DNA from: Cristatella mucedo
Taxonomy: Eukaryota > Bryozoa > Phylactolaemata > Cristatellidae
DNA length: 64,000 nt
NCBI GenBank assembly: GCA_009760855.2
Contig: WPIO01000022.1
Span: forward strand, 2,423,001 to 2,487,000
Reading direction: 5' to 3'
Shown: piece after piece, positions 49,640-63,145 of the stretch
Numbering within the stretch: position 1 is the stretch's first letter
Layout: each line of letters begins with the position of its first letter
Notes under the pieces: model-generated
What the model saw: only the letters and a program-made list of their open reading frames with translations
Database searches by the model: none
What the model was told of the DNA's origin: nothing
Program-made: the position numbers and the translations under genes

Positions 49640-49661
49640 CTCTCCCCCCCCCCCTTTCTCA

Positions 49662-49697
<36 letters not shown>

Positions 49698-49960
49698 TTA
49701 TCTCTCTCCCTCCCTCCCTCCCTCTCTTTTTCTCTATGTGGCTGTCTCTTTATCCCCATCGCTCTCACCTCCCTTTCTCTCCCTCTCCCTGTCCTTCTAT
49801 CCCTCCCTCTCTTCCTCTCCCTTCCTATCTTTCTCCTTCCCTTCATTCTCTTTTTCTGTGCTTGCCCCTCCTCCTCCTCCCACCTTCTGGCTTTTGCTAA
49901 CTCTCTCCTTGTCTTTTCTTTGTCTCCCTCACTCTTTGTCTCTATGTCTATCTCCATCCC
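49640..49960 (+). repeat. CT-rich low-complexity tract
   Basis: About 300 bases of CTCT, CCCTC and TTTCT. It causes long serine/leucine-rich ORFs in several frames, with Arg/Glu-rich shadows on the other strand. Confidence 0.93.
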
Positions 49961-50050
49961 TATCTTTTTATGCATTGCTTTTGTTGCACCTTCAGAAACG
50001 CTAATTTGTCGCTTTGGTGTGTTCATCCGGTGTCCTATCTTTATGTTTAG

Positions 50051-50182
50051 CAATATTGGCCGGCTGCTGGGGCGACTTTAGATACGTCCCGATTCACAGT
50101 GACAGCATTGTCCGAATGGACAGATCCGGGAGCACTGTACACCGTTCGGGACCTTGAAATAAAGGTCCAAAAGCAGCCAGAG
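50051..50182 (+). CDS. RPTP exon e17: D2 central strands, GC donor
   Basis: Acceptor TTATGTTTAG, donor GCAAGT (GC instead of GT); phase 0 both sides, 44 codons, residues 683-726. It begins QYWPAAG (family QYWP) and includes FTVTALSEWTDPGALYTVRD, then LEIKVQKQPE. CAGAG|GCAAGT is a strong GC-AG donor context, and no GT within a few bases keeps the frame. Confidence 0.91.
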
Positions 50183-50451
50183 GCAAGTAGACATCATCCG
50201 CAAGAACTGTCAGCAATTTGCCCTCGAACAGCTGTGCATCCATTCGATTGCTGACCGAGTGCTGTGTCTTGCGAGTCTGATGATTTTCTCTAGGCTACTA
50301 CCTACAGTAATCGTGAGGCCTAGGGTTTAACCTGCCCACGGTAGCAATCTCGGTTACTTTGAATAAAACGATGCTAGAAGAATACTCACCATCATCTTAC
50401 ATGCAGCTTGTAGTCTGTTACATGTAGCGCTTCTCTCTCCTCGTGTTTCAG

Positions 50452-50600
50452 TCGTGTCAACGGGTTCGTCACTGTCAGCTGCATTTTTGGCCTTCAGGAT
50501 GTGAGGTTCCGAGTTCAGCCCAAGCTATGCTTGCCTTCGCTGAGGCTATGAGTGGCTTGCAGTTGAACAGCAATGGCCACGGCACGATAGTACAGTGCAT
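50452..50600 (+). CDS. RPTP exon e18: D2 degenerate WPD loop and Cys
   Basis: Acceptor TCGTGTTTCAG, donor GTAAGT; phase 0 in, phase 2 out, 149 bases, residues 727-775. HFWPSGCEVPSS occupies the WPD-loop position, with Ser741 in place of the general-acid Asp. The exon ends IVQC: Cys775 remains but the preceding His is Gln774. Confidence 0.95.
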
Positions 50601-51447
50601 GTAAGTGCAGGAGCGCAAGTGAAAAGAGCAGTGCTTGGACTTTCTTTTCTTTATGTGCTATTATGTCGTACAGCCATTATTATCTCATGCTTCGAGCAAG
50701 CTAACCCATCGCAACCTAACGATCAGTACATTCAAGTGTCGGTGAGGGCATTGACTAAACAGACCGCACAGACTCTCACGCAGACTGCCTTTTTTACTGT
50801 TACCATACCTCTTCTGTCCGTTAGCTGTAGACATGCGAATGTGATAGCTGCTGCCACTTCTTTTTATAGCTCTTATAGTGTGTAGGTTACTGTTGACCTC
50901 GACGTTATTTCTTATTTGCCATGTAAACAATGGTCTAAGGCTTCTATAAGTATTTGTATAAGTGTGAGCCAACATGTATATGAGTATCTTGCCGTGAGCT
51001 CACGGTTCTTGAATCCCCCATCGACAGGTGTCAGACCTGTAGGATAATAGTGCGATTTCCAAGTATTGAAGCACTTCCCAATGTGCATTAGCAAAGGCGG
51101 TGCTGTGTGTTACTAGTTTAATGTGGAAATACGCCTGGTGTCCGACAAAGGCCACGAGTTCTGCCAGCCCGAGGGTCTCGGGCTTAGTGCCTGTGGCTTA
51201 GGCATGGTAGGCACGAGTCGGCACTGGTTTGCAAACTACTTCTTCACGTTCCACCTTGTAGCTGTCCAGAGACAGAACTGTCCACCTTTATCATCTGCTT
51301 ATGATATAATCTTTATATTTACTGCCACTATCTAATATAGCCTAAAACAGTCACGTACCTCAAGTCAAATAAATGAAATACAGTACGTTGCCTTGCTTCA
51401 TCTCACTCTGCCTAACTTAAGTTGTAACTCACTTGCATAAAAGAGAG

Positions 51448-51451
<4 letters not shown>

Positions 51452-51516
<65 letters not shown>
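51452..51516. repeat. (AT)n microsatellite
   Basis: About 65 bases of AT after GAGAGAGA. Confidence 0.96.
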
Positions 51517-51521
<5 letters not shown>

Positions 51522-51802
51522 CACACAATGTATAGACTCCTGCTCAAAAGTCTTGTTCCGCCGCAACAAATGCACGAATGGTTCTAATGGAACCGTAAAC
51601 CCAAGCACGGCTACAGGATCCCACTAAACCGTGACCGAAGCAGTCAAAGTGGAATAGCTGTCGCTCATAGCTAATGCATTGCTTGTGTTAAAACTGCAAA
51701 AATACACGGTTACTATGGATTTTGGGTCTTAAAAGAAGGTGTTTCTGAGGACTGGTTTTTTAGCCTCATGCTCCGTACGACTCTCTTAGGTCTGCCGTGC
51801 TA

Positions 51803-51953
51803 CTTTGGCCTCCAGCGGCCAAGGTGCTCGCCCCGACCAAGGTCTGGCCGAGGTCGTGGGCTCGAGCCCCGTGGCATATGTGCAGCGCCTGAATAGAGAT
51901 TTGAGTTCTCTTATGGCGCTATACAGATGGATCGTATTTATTTTTTATTATTT
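51803..51953 (+). mobile_element. SINE-1 copy
   Basis: CCAGCGGCCAAGGTGCTCG (box A region), GTCGTGGGCTCGAGCCCCGT (box B), CAGCGCCTGAATAGAGATTT, and a tail with TATTTATTTTTTATTATTTA. Confidence 0.82.
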
Positions 51954-52269
51954 ATGCGCAGTCACTTTGGGCGCTCGCCGTGGGGGTTTTTCTGCCCACT
52001 AGCTGAGAGCCGGCTTCTTCCGGCTCGTTTTGGCACCTACTTCAAGTTGCCTAGAATGTCACCGCTCAGCAGTACCGCGAAAGGATGAGGATAGGCATTG
52101 AGTGAAATGGATCTAAGCAAACTAGAGAAGTGGCAGGGACTCTTAAAATCAGCTACGGAGCGGTGAGCTACAATTTGTGAATATCTTAGAAGACACAGCA
52201 CCACGGCTAGTAGACCAGCAAGCTCAGGTCGGCCAAAGAAGATGATCCGGCAGGACGGCTTTCGCCTGA

Positions 52270-52960
52270 AAATGCTGGCTCTTCGGCGATGGCAGCACTG
52301 GCCCTCTGGGAGTTGTCTCGATCGCTGGCGACTACTACTACCAGCATGGTCATCATCAGCACCGAGACAGTGCACCAGAGGTTGTCCAGGCATGGCATGT
52401 TGAGAAGCTTGCCGAGCAACAATGAAGAGATCGTCTCAGATGTGCACGGGACCACGCCTACTGCACGGCAGACGGCCGGAGTCGTGGGGGGGGGGGTGGA
52501 CCGACGAGTCAAAGCTCATGCTTTTTTCTAGCGGCAAACAGTGAACATACATAAGTCGTCGAAAAGACTAGATATACCACCCTGACAGTCTCCAGCTGCC
52601 AGCAAAGTTCGATTGTGGAAGTGCCGTGGCTTTCGGTTGTTTCTGCTCCTCCGCTTTCGGAATTCTGCACCGGATTAGTGGACGTGTTTTTGGAATGATT
52701 GGCCCAGCTTCTGTATATCCATCTAGCAAAAAATACTGGCATTAGAAGTGCCTGAGCTCTTCTGGGGAAATGATTACATTTGGCAGCAGGATACTGACCC
52801 AAAGCACACAGCAGAAGCTTCTAAAAGGTGTTTGCTGAAGCAGCTGTATGAGTCATGAGTTGGCCGAGCCAGTTGCCTTAGCTAAATCCCATAGAGCAGG
52901 ATCCGTGGAATCGGTTGGAGCACCGTCTTAGTCTGATTCTGTGCTTGCTCTTTGACTCCA
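52270..52960 (+). pseudogene. Tc1/mariner transposase, decayed
   Basis: Fragments in three frames match Tc1-type transposases in order: STETVHQRLSRHGM (helix-turn-helix end, about 52356-52397), WTDESKLMLF (first catalytic Asp, about 52497-52526), WQQDTDPKHTAEASK (second Asp, about 52780-52824) and NPIEQDPW (third catalytic Glu, about 52886-52909). Stops and frameshifts separate them. A (CA)n run truncates or hides the 3' end, and I could not find clear TIRs. It sits in the 12 kb intron between e18 and e19 in sense orientation. Confidence 0.82.
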
Positions 52961-52985
52961 GAAGAGCTATTTAGCTGGCTGCAGT

Positions 52986-53560
<575 letters not shown>

Positions 53561-53589
53561 CTTGTGTAGGAGGTGTGCCTATGCATGTG

Positions 53590-53760
53590 TGAATTGTGTT
53601 CGTCTTGTGCCTGTGCATGTGTGAATTGTGTTCGTCTTTTGCCTATGCATGCTGACTCTGTGCATTGTATCTCTACCTGTTGGCACCCTTCCATTGCAAC
53701 ATATGATAAATGCCTAAAAAGATATCTAGTTTTCTTAGAGGGCTTACAAATGTCTATTGT
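53590..53760 (+). mobile_element. LINE-B tail, old copy
   Basis: GCATGCTGACTCTGTGCATT, then ATAAATGCCTAAAAAGATATC and TTCTTAGAGGGCTTACAAAT. GTGTGAATTGTGTTCGTCTT occurs twice just upstream. Confidence 0.65.
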
Positions 53761-54055
53761 TATTATGATTATAGTTTTAAGATGGCTTTCGAAGAGCAGG
53801 CTTGAGCAGAGAGCCGGTGATATAGTAGAGGGTTTTTGTGTTATTACTGTGAGGCTTTGTTAGACAACTCGAGCCTCGACCTACTGTACATTGCCTACAT
53901 TGCACACATTGCATTGTCATAAAATTGTTATTTGTGTGCTTTATAATAGGGTGGAGTTATAGGTGCATGGTTTAGGGTTTAGGAAACGTTAGGAAATTAA
54001 TTGAGTCTAGTTTCGATATAAGAGTTTGGCTGGTCTGCCAATACTTGTTCTAGTG

Positions 54056-56808
54056 GGGTTCGACGAATTACCGCAATCCACTCTAATTAGGCTAACAATG
54101 ACCAGAAGTCGTAAGCGTTTCCAAGCTCAGATTTTGTGCTGATATTGTAGTACATGTTCGAATTTATCTATCCACCAAATTTCATGTCGCCTGTACCGCA
54201 ATCCATTCTAGTACCCGTCAAATCAACCACAAATCGGTTGCTCACAGCTCCAAAAAGTTTGGAATATCAAACTACGCTACACATGCAATTTACCCAGAAA
54301 ATTTCGCGGATTCGCGTTCTCACGAAGTCCACTGAAATAACATTGCAGTGGCCCAGACCAATACCGCAATCCGCTGTATTCCACCATGCAACCAAAAAAT
54401 CCTCTTCGAAAAGCTCCTTTTTTGATTGCATATGACAGCACACTCTGCGAAAGTTGCGCTTAAAAAATTTCACTTGCATTAGCACGGCCGTTCTCGTGCA
54501 ATGTGCTGCAATCGACTGCAGTAGCCCGTGCCAATACCGAAATCCACTTCAATCCACCGAATCCACCGCACAAAAAATCAAAATAGATTGCGCCGAGCTC
54601 CAGTTTTTATTGCATATTAAATTTCACCTTGATGTGTGCACAACCACGTAAAATTTAAAAGAAATTTGCATCCTCGCACTGTGGCAATCGGCGGCAATCG
54701 CCTGAAATGGCCTAAAAAAAAACTACGGCATTCCACTCTATTCCACTGCAAATCACCCTCAAATTGCCATCGCGAAGCTCTAATTGACATAGCATATAGG
54801 ACTAGACTCAGTTCAAAGTGCACCTACAAAATTTCGCTGTATTGTGCACACGAGTTCTCATGCAAGTAATTGCAATCGACTGCATCGGCCCGGTCTCTTA
54901 CGGCAATCCACCTCAATCTGCCAAAATCCGCTGCAATCCGCCACACGGCGACCAGAACGTGTACGCTAGATGCTCTAATTATGATTGCACGCTGCTCTAC
55001 TCTTCGGTTATTGTGTACTCGCATAACTTCGCTTTAATTGCCTCGATCATTCTGCAGCAATGCACTGCAACTGCCCAGACCAGTACGTCAAACCACCACA
55101 ACCCGCCGAAAAACGACCAGAATACGTACACTTTAAGCTCTAATAGTGATTGCATGTTGCTCTAATCTTCGGTTATTGTGTAATCGCACTATTTCATTAC
55201 ACTTGCCTCGACTATTCGCCACCAATGCACTGCAATTGACTGCAATGGCCCGGGCCAATACGGCAATCTACAGCAATCTGATGCAAAAAACCCTGAAATC
55301 GGTTTCTAAATGCTCCAATTTTTATGCATGTTACAAAGCACACTGGTTAAAGTCAACCACTTCATTTAAGCGAGTGTGCTCGTGCAATCTCGAGCAACGC
55401 ATGGCAATCTACGGCAACTGCTCGGCTCGAAACAGCAATCCACTACAAGCCATGGCTAGTCGACCACAAATTGGCTGCACGAAGTGCCAATTGTCGTCGC
55501 ATTTCACGTTCCTTTGTGCTAAAAGTCGAATCGATGGACTTTCAAGCTATTTTGCACGTTAATTGGCAACAATGCACGGCAATCGACAGCAATAGCAGGG
55601 CTGGGTACAGTAATCCATGGAAAATCGACGAGAACTCGGCTGTAAGAAGCTCCAATTCTCATACCACTTAACATCTCACTGCAAACACACATACTTTCAA
55701 CCCTTCCAACCAGCTCTGACCGTTCAGTCTTGGGCAATGCATGGCAATCGATGGCAATGGCCTGGGCAAATACAGCAATCCATTATGATCCATCGCAAAT
55801 CCTAGGAAGTGACTGGGCCAAGATCAAGTTTATCTTACCTGTCACAGCGAACTGTGTTTAAAGTGCAATCACATCCTTTGAACCAATAGCGAACGTACAA
55901 TCGCGAGCAATGAATGGCAATCGACAACAATGTCCTGGGTTAATACCCCAATTCGCGGCAAATTGACGAGAAATTGGCAGCTCGAAGCCACAATTGTCAC
56001 TACATATAACATCCCGCTACGTCCAAAGTAAAACCGTGGCGTTTTTAAGATGCTTTGCTCGTTAACTGTCAGCAATGCACGGCAATCCACAGGAATGGTA
56101 GGGGTCGATAGGGCAATTCGTGGAAAATTGACTAGATTGGCTGCAATAAACTGCAACTCTCATTCCACGTAACTTGTGCCTGTGCGAACGCATAATTTTT
56201 ACCCATTTTGTGCGTTCAATCGACGGCAATGGCCCGGGGAAATACGCCAATCCATAACAGTCAGTTACAAATGGACCGACAGTGGCTCAGAAAAGCTCCA
56301 ACTTTTCTTGCGTATTGCACTAAACTGCATGAAAAGTGCGGCCACATCCTTTTAAATAATCGACGAAGGCACAATCGAGGGCAATGCACAGCAATCGACA
56401 GCAATGGCTCGGCCTCTACCGAAATCTGTTTCATATTTGCTGGAAATTGGCTGTTTGAATTTGTTATTATCCTACCACATGGGCGCACATACTGTCCCTT
56501 TTCGCGTTCAACCTTGGGCAATGCATGGCAATCGACGGCAATTGCCCGAGACAATACAGCAGTCTATGATTGTGTGTTACAATTACAAATGAAGCTGGTT
56601 TATTTCGTAACAGTGTGCTGTATTAAAAGTGCCACCGCATCCTATCAACCAATCTTGAACGTACATGCGAGGGCAATCGATGGTAACGGCCCGGGGGATA
56701 TACGCCAATCCCTCGATAAGCGAGAGATAACTCCTCTCGAGCTCAGCAACGAATACGTCTGGTCGTTATTGGCCTCATTCGAGTGGATTTAGGTAATTCG
56801 TCGAACCC
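54056..56808. mobile_element. TIR-bounded element made of about 16 tandem units of roughly 170 bp
   Basis: The ends 54056-54083 and 56781-56808 are 28-bp inverted repeats (GGGTTCGACGAATTACC and AATCCACTC on both sides, two mismatches between). The interior is a diverged tandem array with the recurring core GCAATCGACNGCAATGGCC, then a GGGCCAATACGGCAATCCAC-like core, at about 54500, 54690, 54865, 55055, 55220, 55390, 55568, 55730, 55900, 56070, 56215, 56375, 56515 and 56670. Monomers carry many differences. No long ORF resembles a transposase. The termini themselves contain the monomer motif (ACCGCAATCCACTC). Confidence 0.82.
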
Positions 56809-58422
<1,614 letters not shown>

Positions 58423-58719
58423 GCATACATGCATATAAGATCAGTGCAGAGATGGACTGATAAGAAAAGGAAACATTGCAGGATAGCAATGAAGTGTTAC
58501 ACACAATACGAGTCTTCCTTGGTTCAAATCGAACGATAAGACATCATCGTGATGGTATTTATTTGACAGCACGAGGAATAGGTGAGCAGCGTAACTACAT
58601 ATCAGAGCACTATTGGAGCTGAGCTAAATAAATAGCACCAGTACGGTTGATGCCTACCTGTGGCTGCTCTGGTTTGGTGCAGGGGTCTAGTGCTAGCCTT
58701 TTATGCCGATGTTGGGAGG

Positions 58720-58801
58720 GGGAGGGACTCGAGCCATTCGGAATATGTGAAGTGCCTGGATAAAGATCAAGTTCTCTAAGGGCAGTACACAAATGAATTA
58801 A
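58720..58801 (+). mobile_element. Partial SINE-1
   Basis: GACTCGAGCCATTCGGAATA, GTGCCTGGATAAAGATCAAG and TTCTCTAAGGGCAGTACACA: box B onward only. Confidence 0.65.
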
Positions 58802-60639
58802 CTTGTTTGAGTCCGAAGAGCATCGGACCATAGCGATCAGTGGCAGAGACTCGCCAAGTCAGCTCACAGAGTGGCATGCTAGCTCACAGGCACTAAAGCA
58901 GTCGCACTCTAGCCCTGGTTATTAATAGCCAGTAGCAGAGGCGATCATGCTAAATGCTGCGATCGAAGATCTCCCTGGCACAGCACCCGAGGGAAAGCCA
59001 CTCTCAGACAAAAAACGCTGGGCTAACAGGTAGCCTTGGCACCACCTCGGCTACTTGGACTTGAAGGCAACGCTGTAAACTCGTGGCCAGAGGATCTGCA
59101 ATTACATCGGATGAGCGCGGGCTGTGAGAAGCATCACTGGCAGGGAAGGGCAGTGGACACTAGAAAAAACCACCGGCCGCCGAGAATCCACAGCCGTCCT
59201 CGTCGGACTGACAAGCTTGTCACACTGGCAACTGATGGGGATGGGAGCAACAGATCAAGTCTACTGTATTCGGCTGATGCCCTCTTAAGCCCAGCTGCCC
59301 CGTGCCCTCCCCCCCCCCCCGGGGCCTGAGAGTGTGGCATGACAGCAAGACAGCCATCGAGAATGCTCTCGAGCACTCTGGTGTCGACTGTCGGCGCCTT
59401 TACGGGACATATGTTTTTTGCAGCTGCCCTGCCACCGAGGCAGCCCGGGCAGGCAGAATACCGGCAAGGTGCCGTGCGCCGAGGCTGCAAGCCAATCCGG
59501 ATGCTTGAAAGGGTAAAACCAGACAGAGCCAAAGGGGCGTTTGTTAACTGGCTTCCCTAGCTGGGCATGTGCCACTACAAGGTGACAAACACAACAGTGC
59601 CAGAGCCCTACGACTTACTTAGTATGGGAGAGCAGCCAGCAGACCAACTAGGCGCCATGCAGCTGCAGTCGGCACGTGGCCTGATATAAGGTGTGTGAGC
59701 CTGCAGTAACTAAAAGCAAAGATCGTGCCGATTCGAAAACCTCATTTGCACATCGGTAAAAGAGCCTTAGCTGTCATCATCACTCCCTAGCAGTGGGGAA
59801 TACGGTATTGCCCACTGTATGCCTCGAACACTCGAAACCCGGGTCGTCAAGCACCAGCCCCTTACACCAGCCTTACACCCCTTCCCACCCCTACAGAGCT
59901 TAGGACCTAAGCGAAATGGCCAGCCAAAGGGGAGAGCAGTGAGCTGACTATTTTCGAAGTGCTTCTGGCAGACGTGTTGCCGTTTGATATTAAGCGGAGG
60001 CTGCTGATGAAATTCCAGCTTAATATGCTGCCGCCAGCACCGCTGCCGGGAGGCTAATTTATTCAATAGCTGGCGATGAGGGCATGAGCAAGCAGGGTCT
60101 CCAACTGGACGGCCCCAAACATTGCCGGAAGAAGAGGTTCCAATGCGTTAGTCTTGCGACTCATAGTTGTTGCCATATTCTGCATCTCGTGATTACAATG
60201 GATGTCTACTCCATTGACCTTGTTGTGTGCCTACTTACTAGATCGGATTGTTCCTCAGTCTCGTTTACTGTTCCTTTTCCATTGAATGAGTAGGGCAACT
60301 TTAAAACCATTGATTCGGAGAAATTTTGAGATCTTAAAAACTAAAATTTTGATTTTGTCTGTTTCTCATTCATCAGCCTCATTTACTTAGCAGCAGAACA
60401 GCCTTAACGCCTATCACCACCACTTGCAGGGAAATCTGGGCAATCTTGCTCGCCCACATCTTGCAATCTAGTCTCTTGCTCGGGCAATCTAGGATTGCCC
60501 ACTGAAGGACTCGAACCCTCGAGCTTCATCTGTAACTCCACAGAAAGCCGAAGATGTGGCTAGTATGCTGGAGAGTTTTCTACGGTTTCTTGGCTCAAAG
60601 TCCTGCCAGCTTCCGATGAGTAATCTCAAGCCGAAAGTA
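58802..60639. other. Intron sequence; possible decayed piggyBac-like relic near 59320-59690
   Basis: VWHDSKTAIE near 59333-59362 and PYDLLSMGEQPADQL near 59607-59651 loosely recall the WxDxK and YNxxMGGVDxxDQ motifs of piggyBac transposases. The evidence is weak: no ends were found and the frames are broken. The rest shows nothing. Confidence 0.3.
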
Positions 60640-60850
60640 GTCACCTCACACAATAAAGAAAGGGAGAAGCGTAACAGAAATTAGAGGACAGTTGAGGAAG
60701 TACAAGTGACTAGCAAAGAAGTATTAGCGAATGATGGCTGAAATTGGGGCGGTAGAATCAGCAGGTCAAAGAAAAATGTAGTTTTTGTATGTGGATTGTG
60801 AAAGTTGGTTTTGCAGCCTATGGCCAGCAGAGCAGAGGTGCAGGGTCATA
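60640..60850 (-). mobile_element. LINE-A 3' end fragment (reversed)
   Basis: CACACAATAAAGAAAGGGAG, GAGGACAGTTGAGGAAGT and TTGTGAAAGTTGGTTTTGCA mirror the LINE-A tail. Confidence 0.65.
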
Positions 60851-61440
60851 CTTTCCTCAACTTGTGTCGTATTGGGAGAGAAGCTGCTCTCATTTGCAGC
60901 CAGGCAAGGCATTCTGAAAAATCAGCTGGCTCAGTACTATTGTAGCCGAGTTCACGGGTGCTAGCCTATTCCCACTAGGCCCCCTACTATCTATGTCCGT
61001 TCTTGGTCGTTACGCGGGCCCTCCGGCAGCAGTGGTTCACGGGTGATCAACCGGGTACACAACACTTTGTTTGATACACACTCATGCGCTGTACAAAGGG
61101 GAAACTAAACAAGTCTACAGGGGAAGGTTCTATACAAGCAAAACTACCGGGTGCGAGATGAAGCCGCAAGCGCGAACAAACGTGTTAGCTGGTCAGTCGG
61201 CTTCCACAGTCACACCTTCGCAGGACTCCGTTCACAGCTACCAGTACAAACGTATGACGTCCAAGACACGGCTAGCTGAGTACTCTGGGATAAACGGAGC
61301 TGACGTCTACCACCGTCGATAGCTTCTACCGAAAGAGAGCGAGCACGCTATCCCAAGTTCCGGTTCTCCGGCCTCAGGGAGCTGACTCTACGCTTGGCTC
61401 TTCCGGGGCAAGGCAACGCCCAGCCCGACATATCGTGCCG
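60851..61440. other. Intron sequence, nothing recognised
   Basis: A single 83-codon ORF (61071-61322) without motifs. Confidence 0.45.
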
Positions 61441-61585
61441 AGCTGGTTTGGTCTAGCGGTTAAGGTGCTCGCCCCGACCAAGGTCTGGCTGAGGTCGTGG
61501 GCTCGAGCCCCGAGGCATATGTGAAGCGCCTGAATAGAGATTAAGTTATCTTGGGGCGCTATATAAATGAATTTTATTTTTTTAT
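61441..61585 (+). mobile_element. SINE-1 copy, best preserved
   Basis: Box A TGGTCTAGCGGTTAAGG, box B GTGGGCTCGAGCCCC, a CATATGTGAAGCGCCTGAAT linker, then the hairpin tail AGAGATTAAGTTATCTTGGG and a T-rich end. The head resembles a Leu- or Ser-type tRNA. Confidence 0.88.
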
Positions 61586-61924
61586 ATCGAATGTCAGTGG
61601 CTCCACCTACACTAGGGTACGCTATTACTATATGCTCTTTATGAGTTCACTTTGTGTTAGCCTGGTGGCCACCCTAGCTAAATCGTAGCAGATTATTGCC
61701 CATCGTCAGGATCCATAAAAGTTAGTGCAGAGCTGTAGGATGGAAAGCACCACTTCCTCGACGCAAATGTGCAGCAGTGTGGTTGCTTTTAACTAGTAAG
61801 GTCTCATCCCACTAAATGTATTGGCTACCAGCGGTATTTTTTACCATCTGTGTTGTGGTTTAACATGCTATGCTATAGTGCCCTAGCCTGATGAATCGCT
61901 TGTACGTGCATGCTGATAGCAATG

Positions 61925-62490
61925 AGATATTTATATAGTGCCCCAAGAAAATAAATCTCTTTCTGGGCACTTTATTATGCTGCAAAGGAATCATGTCAGC
62001 TGGTATGTGATAGTACGTTTGCTGTCAGCAGGCATAAACACAAAGGAAATTTCACACGGACCCAGAAAATGCTGTGAAGAACATTTGACTCTATGCTTGT
62101 TTAATTTTCTTCAAGTCAAGTGATTTCTGGACTTCAGTCGGGACAGTAAGTTCCAGGCTTTTGGAGTGGAGACCTTAGGGCGTGGTCTCTAAAGGATTTT
62201 AGGTTGGCAAGAGGCACAGCTAAAACGACTGGAGTCAGAAGATCAGGTGGCGTTGCCTAGCCTGATTTGGAAGTAGTTCGGATAGGTAAGCTAGAGCCAG
62301 AGAATGAAGGAACCTGACAGCGATCGAGAAAGCCCCGAAGATTTTGAGGAGCCAGTGCAGGCCAGTGAGAAAAGGTGTAATGTGGCAATTTTGACGTTAA
62401 CGACAGCCAAGCCTGGCTGCCAAGGTTTGATATGTCTGGGCCTGTCTTGAGCAAAGTCTTGTGGTAGTCTTAATGCCGTCAAATTGCAGC
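61925..62490 (-). mobile_element. LINE-B 3' half (reversed)
   Basis: Reverse strand: tail at 61930-61980 (GAGATTTATTTTCTTGGGGC), then a C-terminal frame with FSHWPALAPQNL and an LRFLHSLALAYLSEL-like stretch (62257-62330), ending in LINE C-terminal remnants. Ends about 200 bases before e19. Confidence 0.72.
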
Positions 62491-62690
62491 CTGCTTAATT
62501 CTGTCCTTGGTCCTTTACTGGTTGCATTCTTCTGCCTTGTCGCTGGTCAGTTTTAGCCTGCGGGCGGTGTCTATAGAGAATTTGTATTGCATGCCGCACA
62601 TGGGTAGCGTTCATGTCTGTATACTTGTTGCATGTGAAATGCCAAGAATGAGTTTGCATCCATGCGCTGTCTTTGTTACTCTTTTACCAG

Positions 62691-62826
62691 GAATGGTGCT
62701 GATCATTCAGGCCTTTTCATCGCTGCCCTCAATGTTTTGGACCGGCTCAAGGAAGATCAGGAAGTCGACGTCTTCCACACTGTTGAGATGATTAAGATAT
62801 TTAGACCGCAATTCGTGTACAGTGAG
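62691..62826 (+). CDS. RPTP exon e19: D2 degenerate P-loop
   Basis: Acceptor CTTTTACCAG, donor GTAGGG; phase 2 in, phase 0 out, 136 bases (same as e12), residues 776-821. With e18 it makes QCMNGADHSGLF where HCSAGxGRTGxF is expected: Cys775 is kept, but Arg is His781 and Asp780 replaces Gly. It continues IAALNVLDRLKEDQEVDVFH and ends RPQFVYSE, lacking the Q-loop Gln (Tyr). D2 is therefore a pseudophosphatase. Confidence 0.95.
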
Positions 62827-63084
62827 GTAGGGTGCATGAGGTTGCCATATGCGTGAATGCTTAGTGCAACTTGATCCAGGTGCAAGCACCGAGTGGATCG
62901 ACTAGCAAACGATGCTAGTTTCACTCGGCGGCCCGGCAGTGGCAGTGTGGGTGGCACGAAATCACTGTTAAAGTTGGAGGCATGGCAAGATAACCCTAGC
63001 TTGCAATGTAGGCACGGCTTCATAAACACAATTGTAAGAATACTAATTGTAAGCATTTGTATTGAATTGTAAGAATTGTAAGAA

Positions 63085-63145
63085 TAATAATGTCGTTTAT
63101 ATGGCTCCCGCAGAGAACTAAATCTCCTATCCAGGCACTTTTCAA
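63085..63145 (-). mobile_element. LINE-B or SINE-1 tail scrap (reversed)
   Basis: AATAATGTCGTTTATATGGC and GCAGAGAACTAAATCTCCTA: only the terminal hairpin region. Confidence 0.6.

Noticed and set aside
49567-50081. ORFs of 145-157 codons on both strands
   Set aside because: They are translations of a CT-rich tract, in overlapping frames, with no domain.
58802-60066. piggyBac transposase
   Set aside because: Only two loose motif resemblances, no terminal repeats and broken frames. Left as a weak note.
61441-61520. True tRNA gene
   Set aside because: Boxes A and B are tRNA-like, but there is no closed acceptor stem, and the same head with a LINE-like tail occurs many times in the window.
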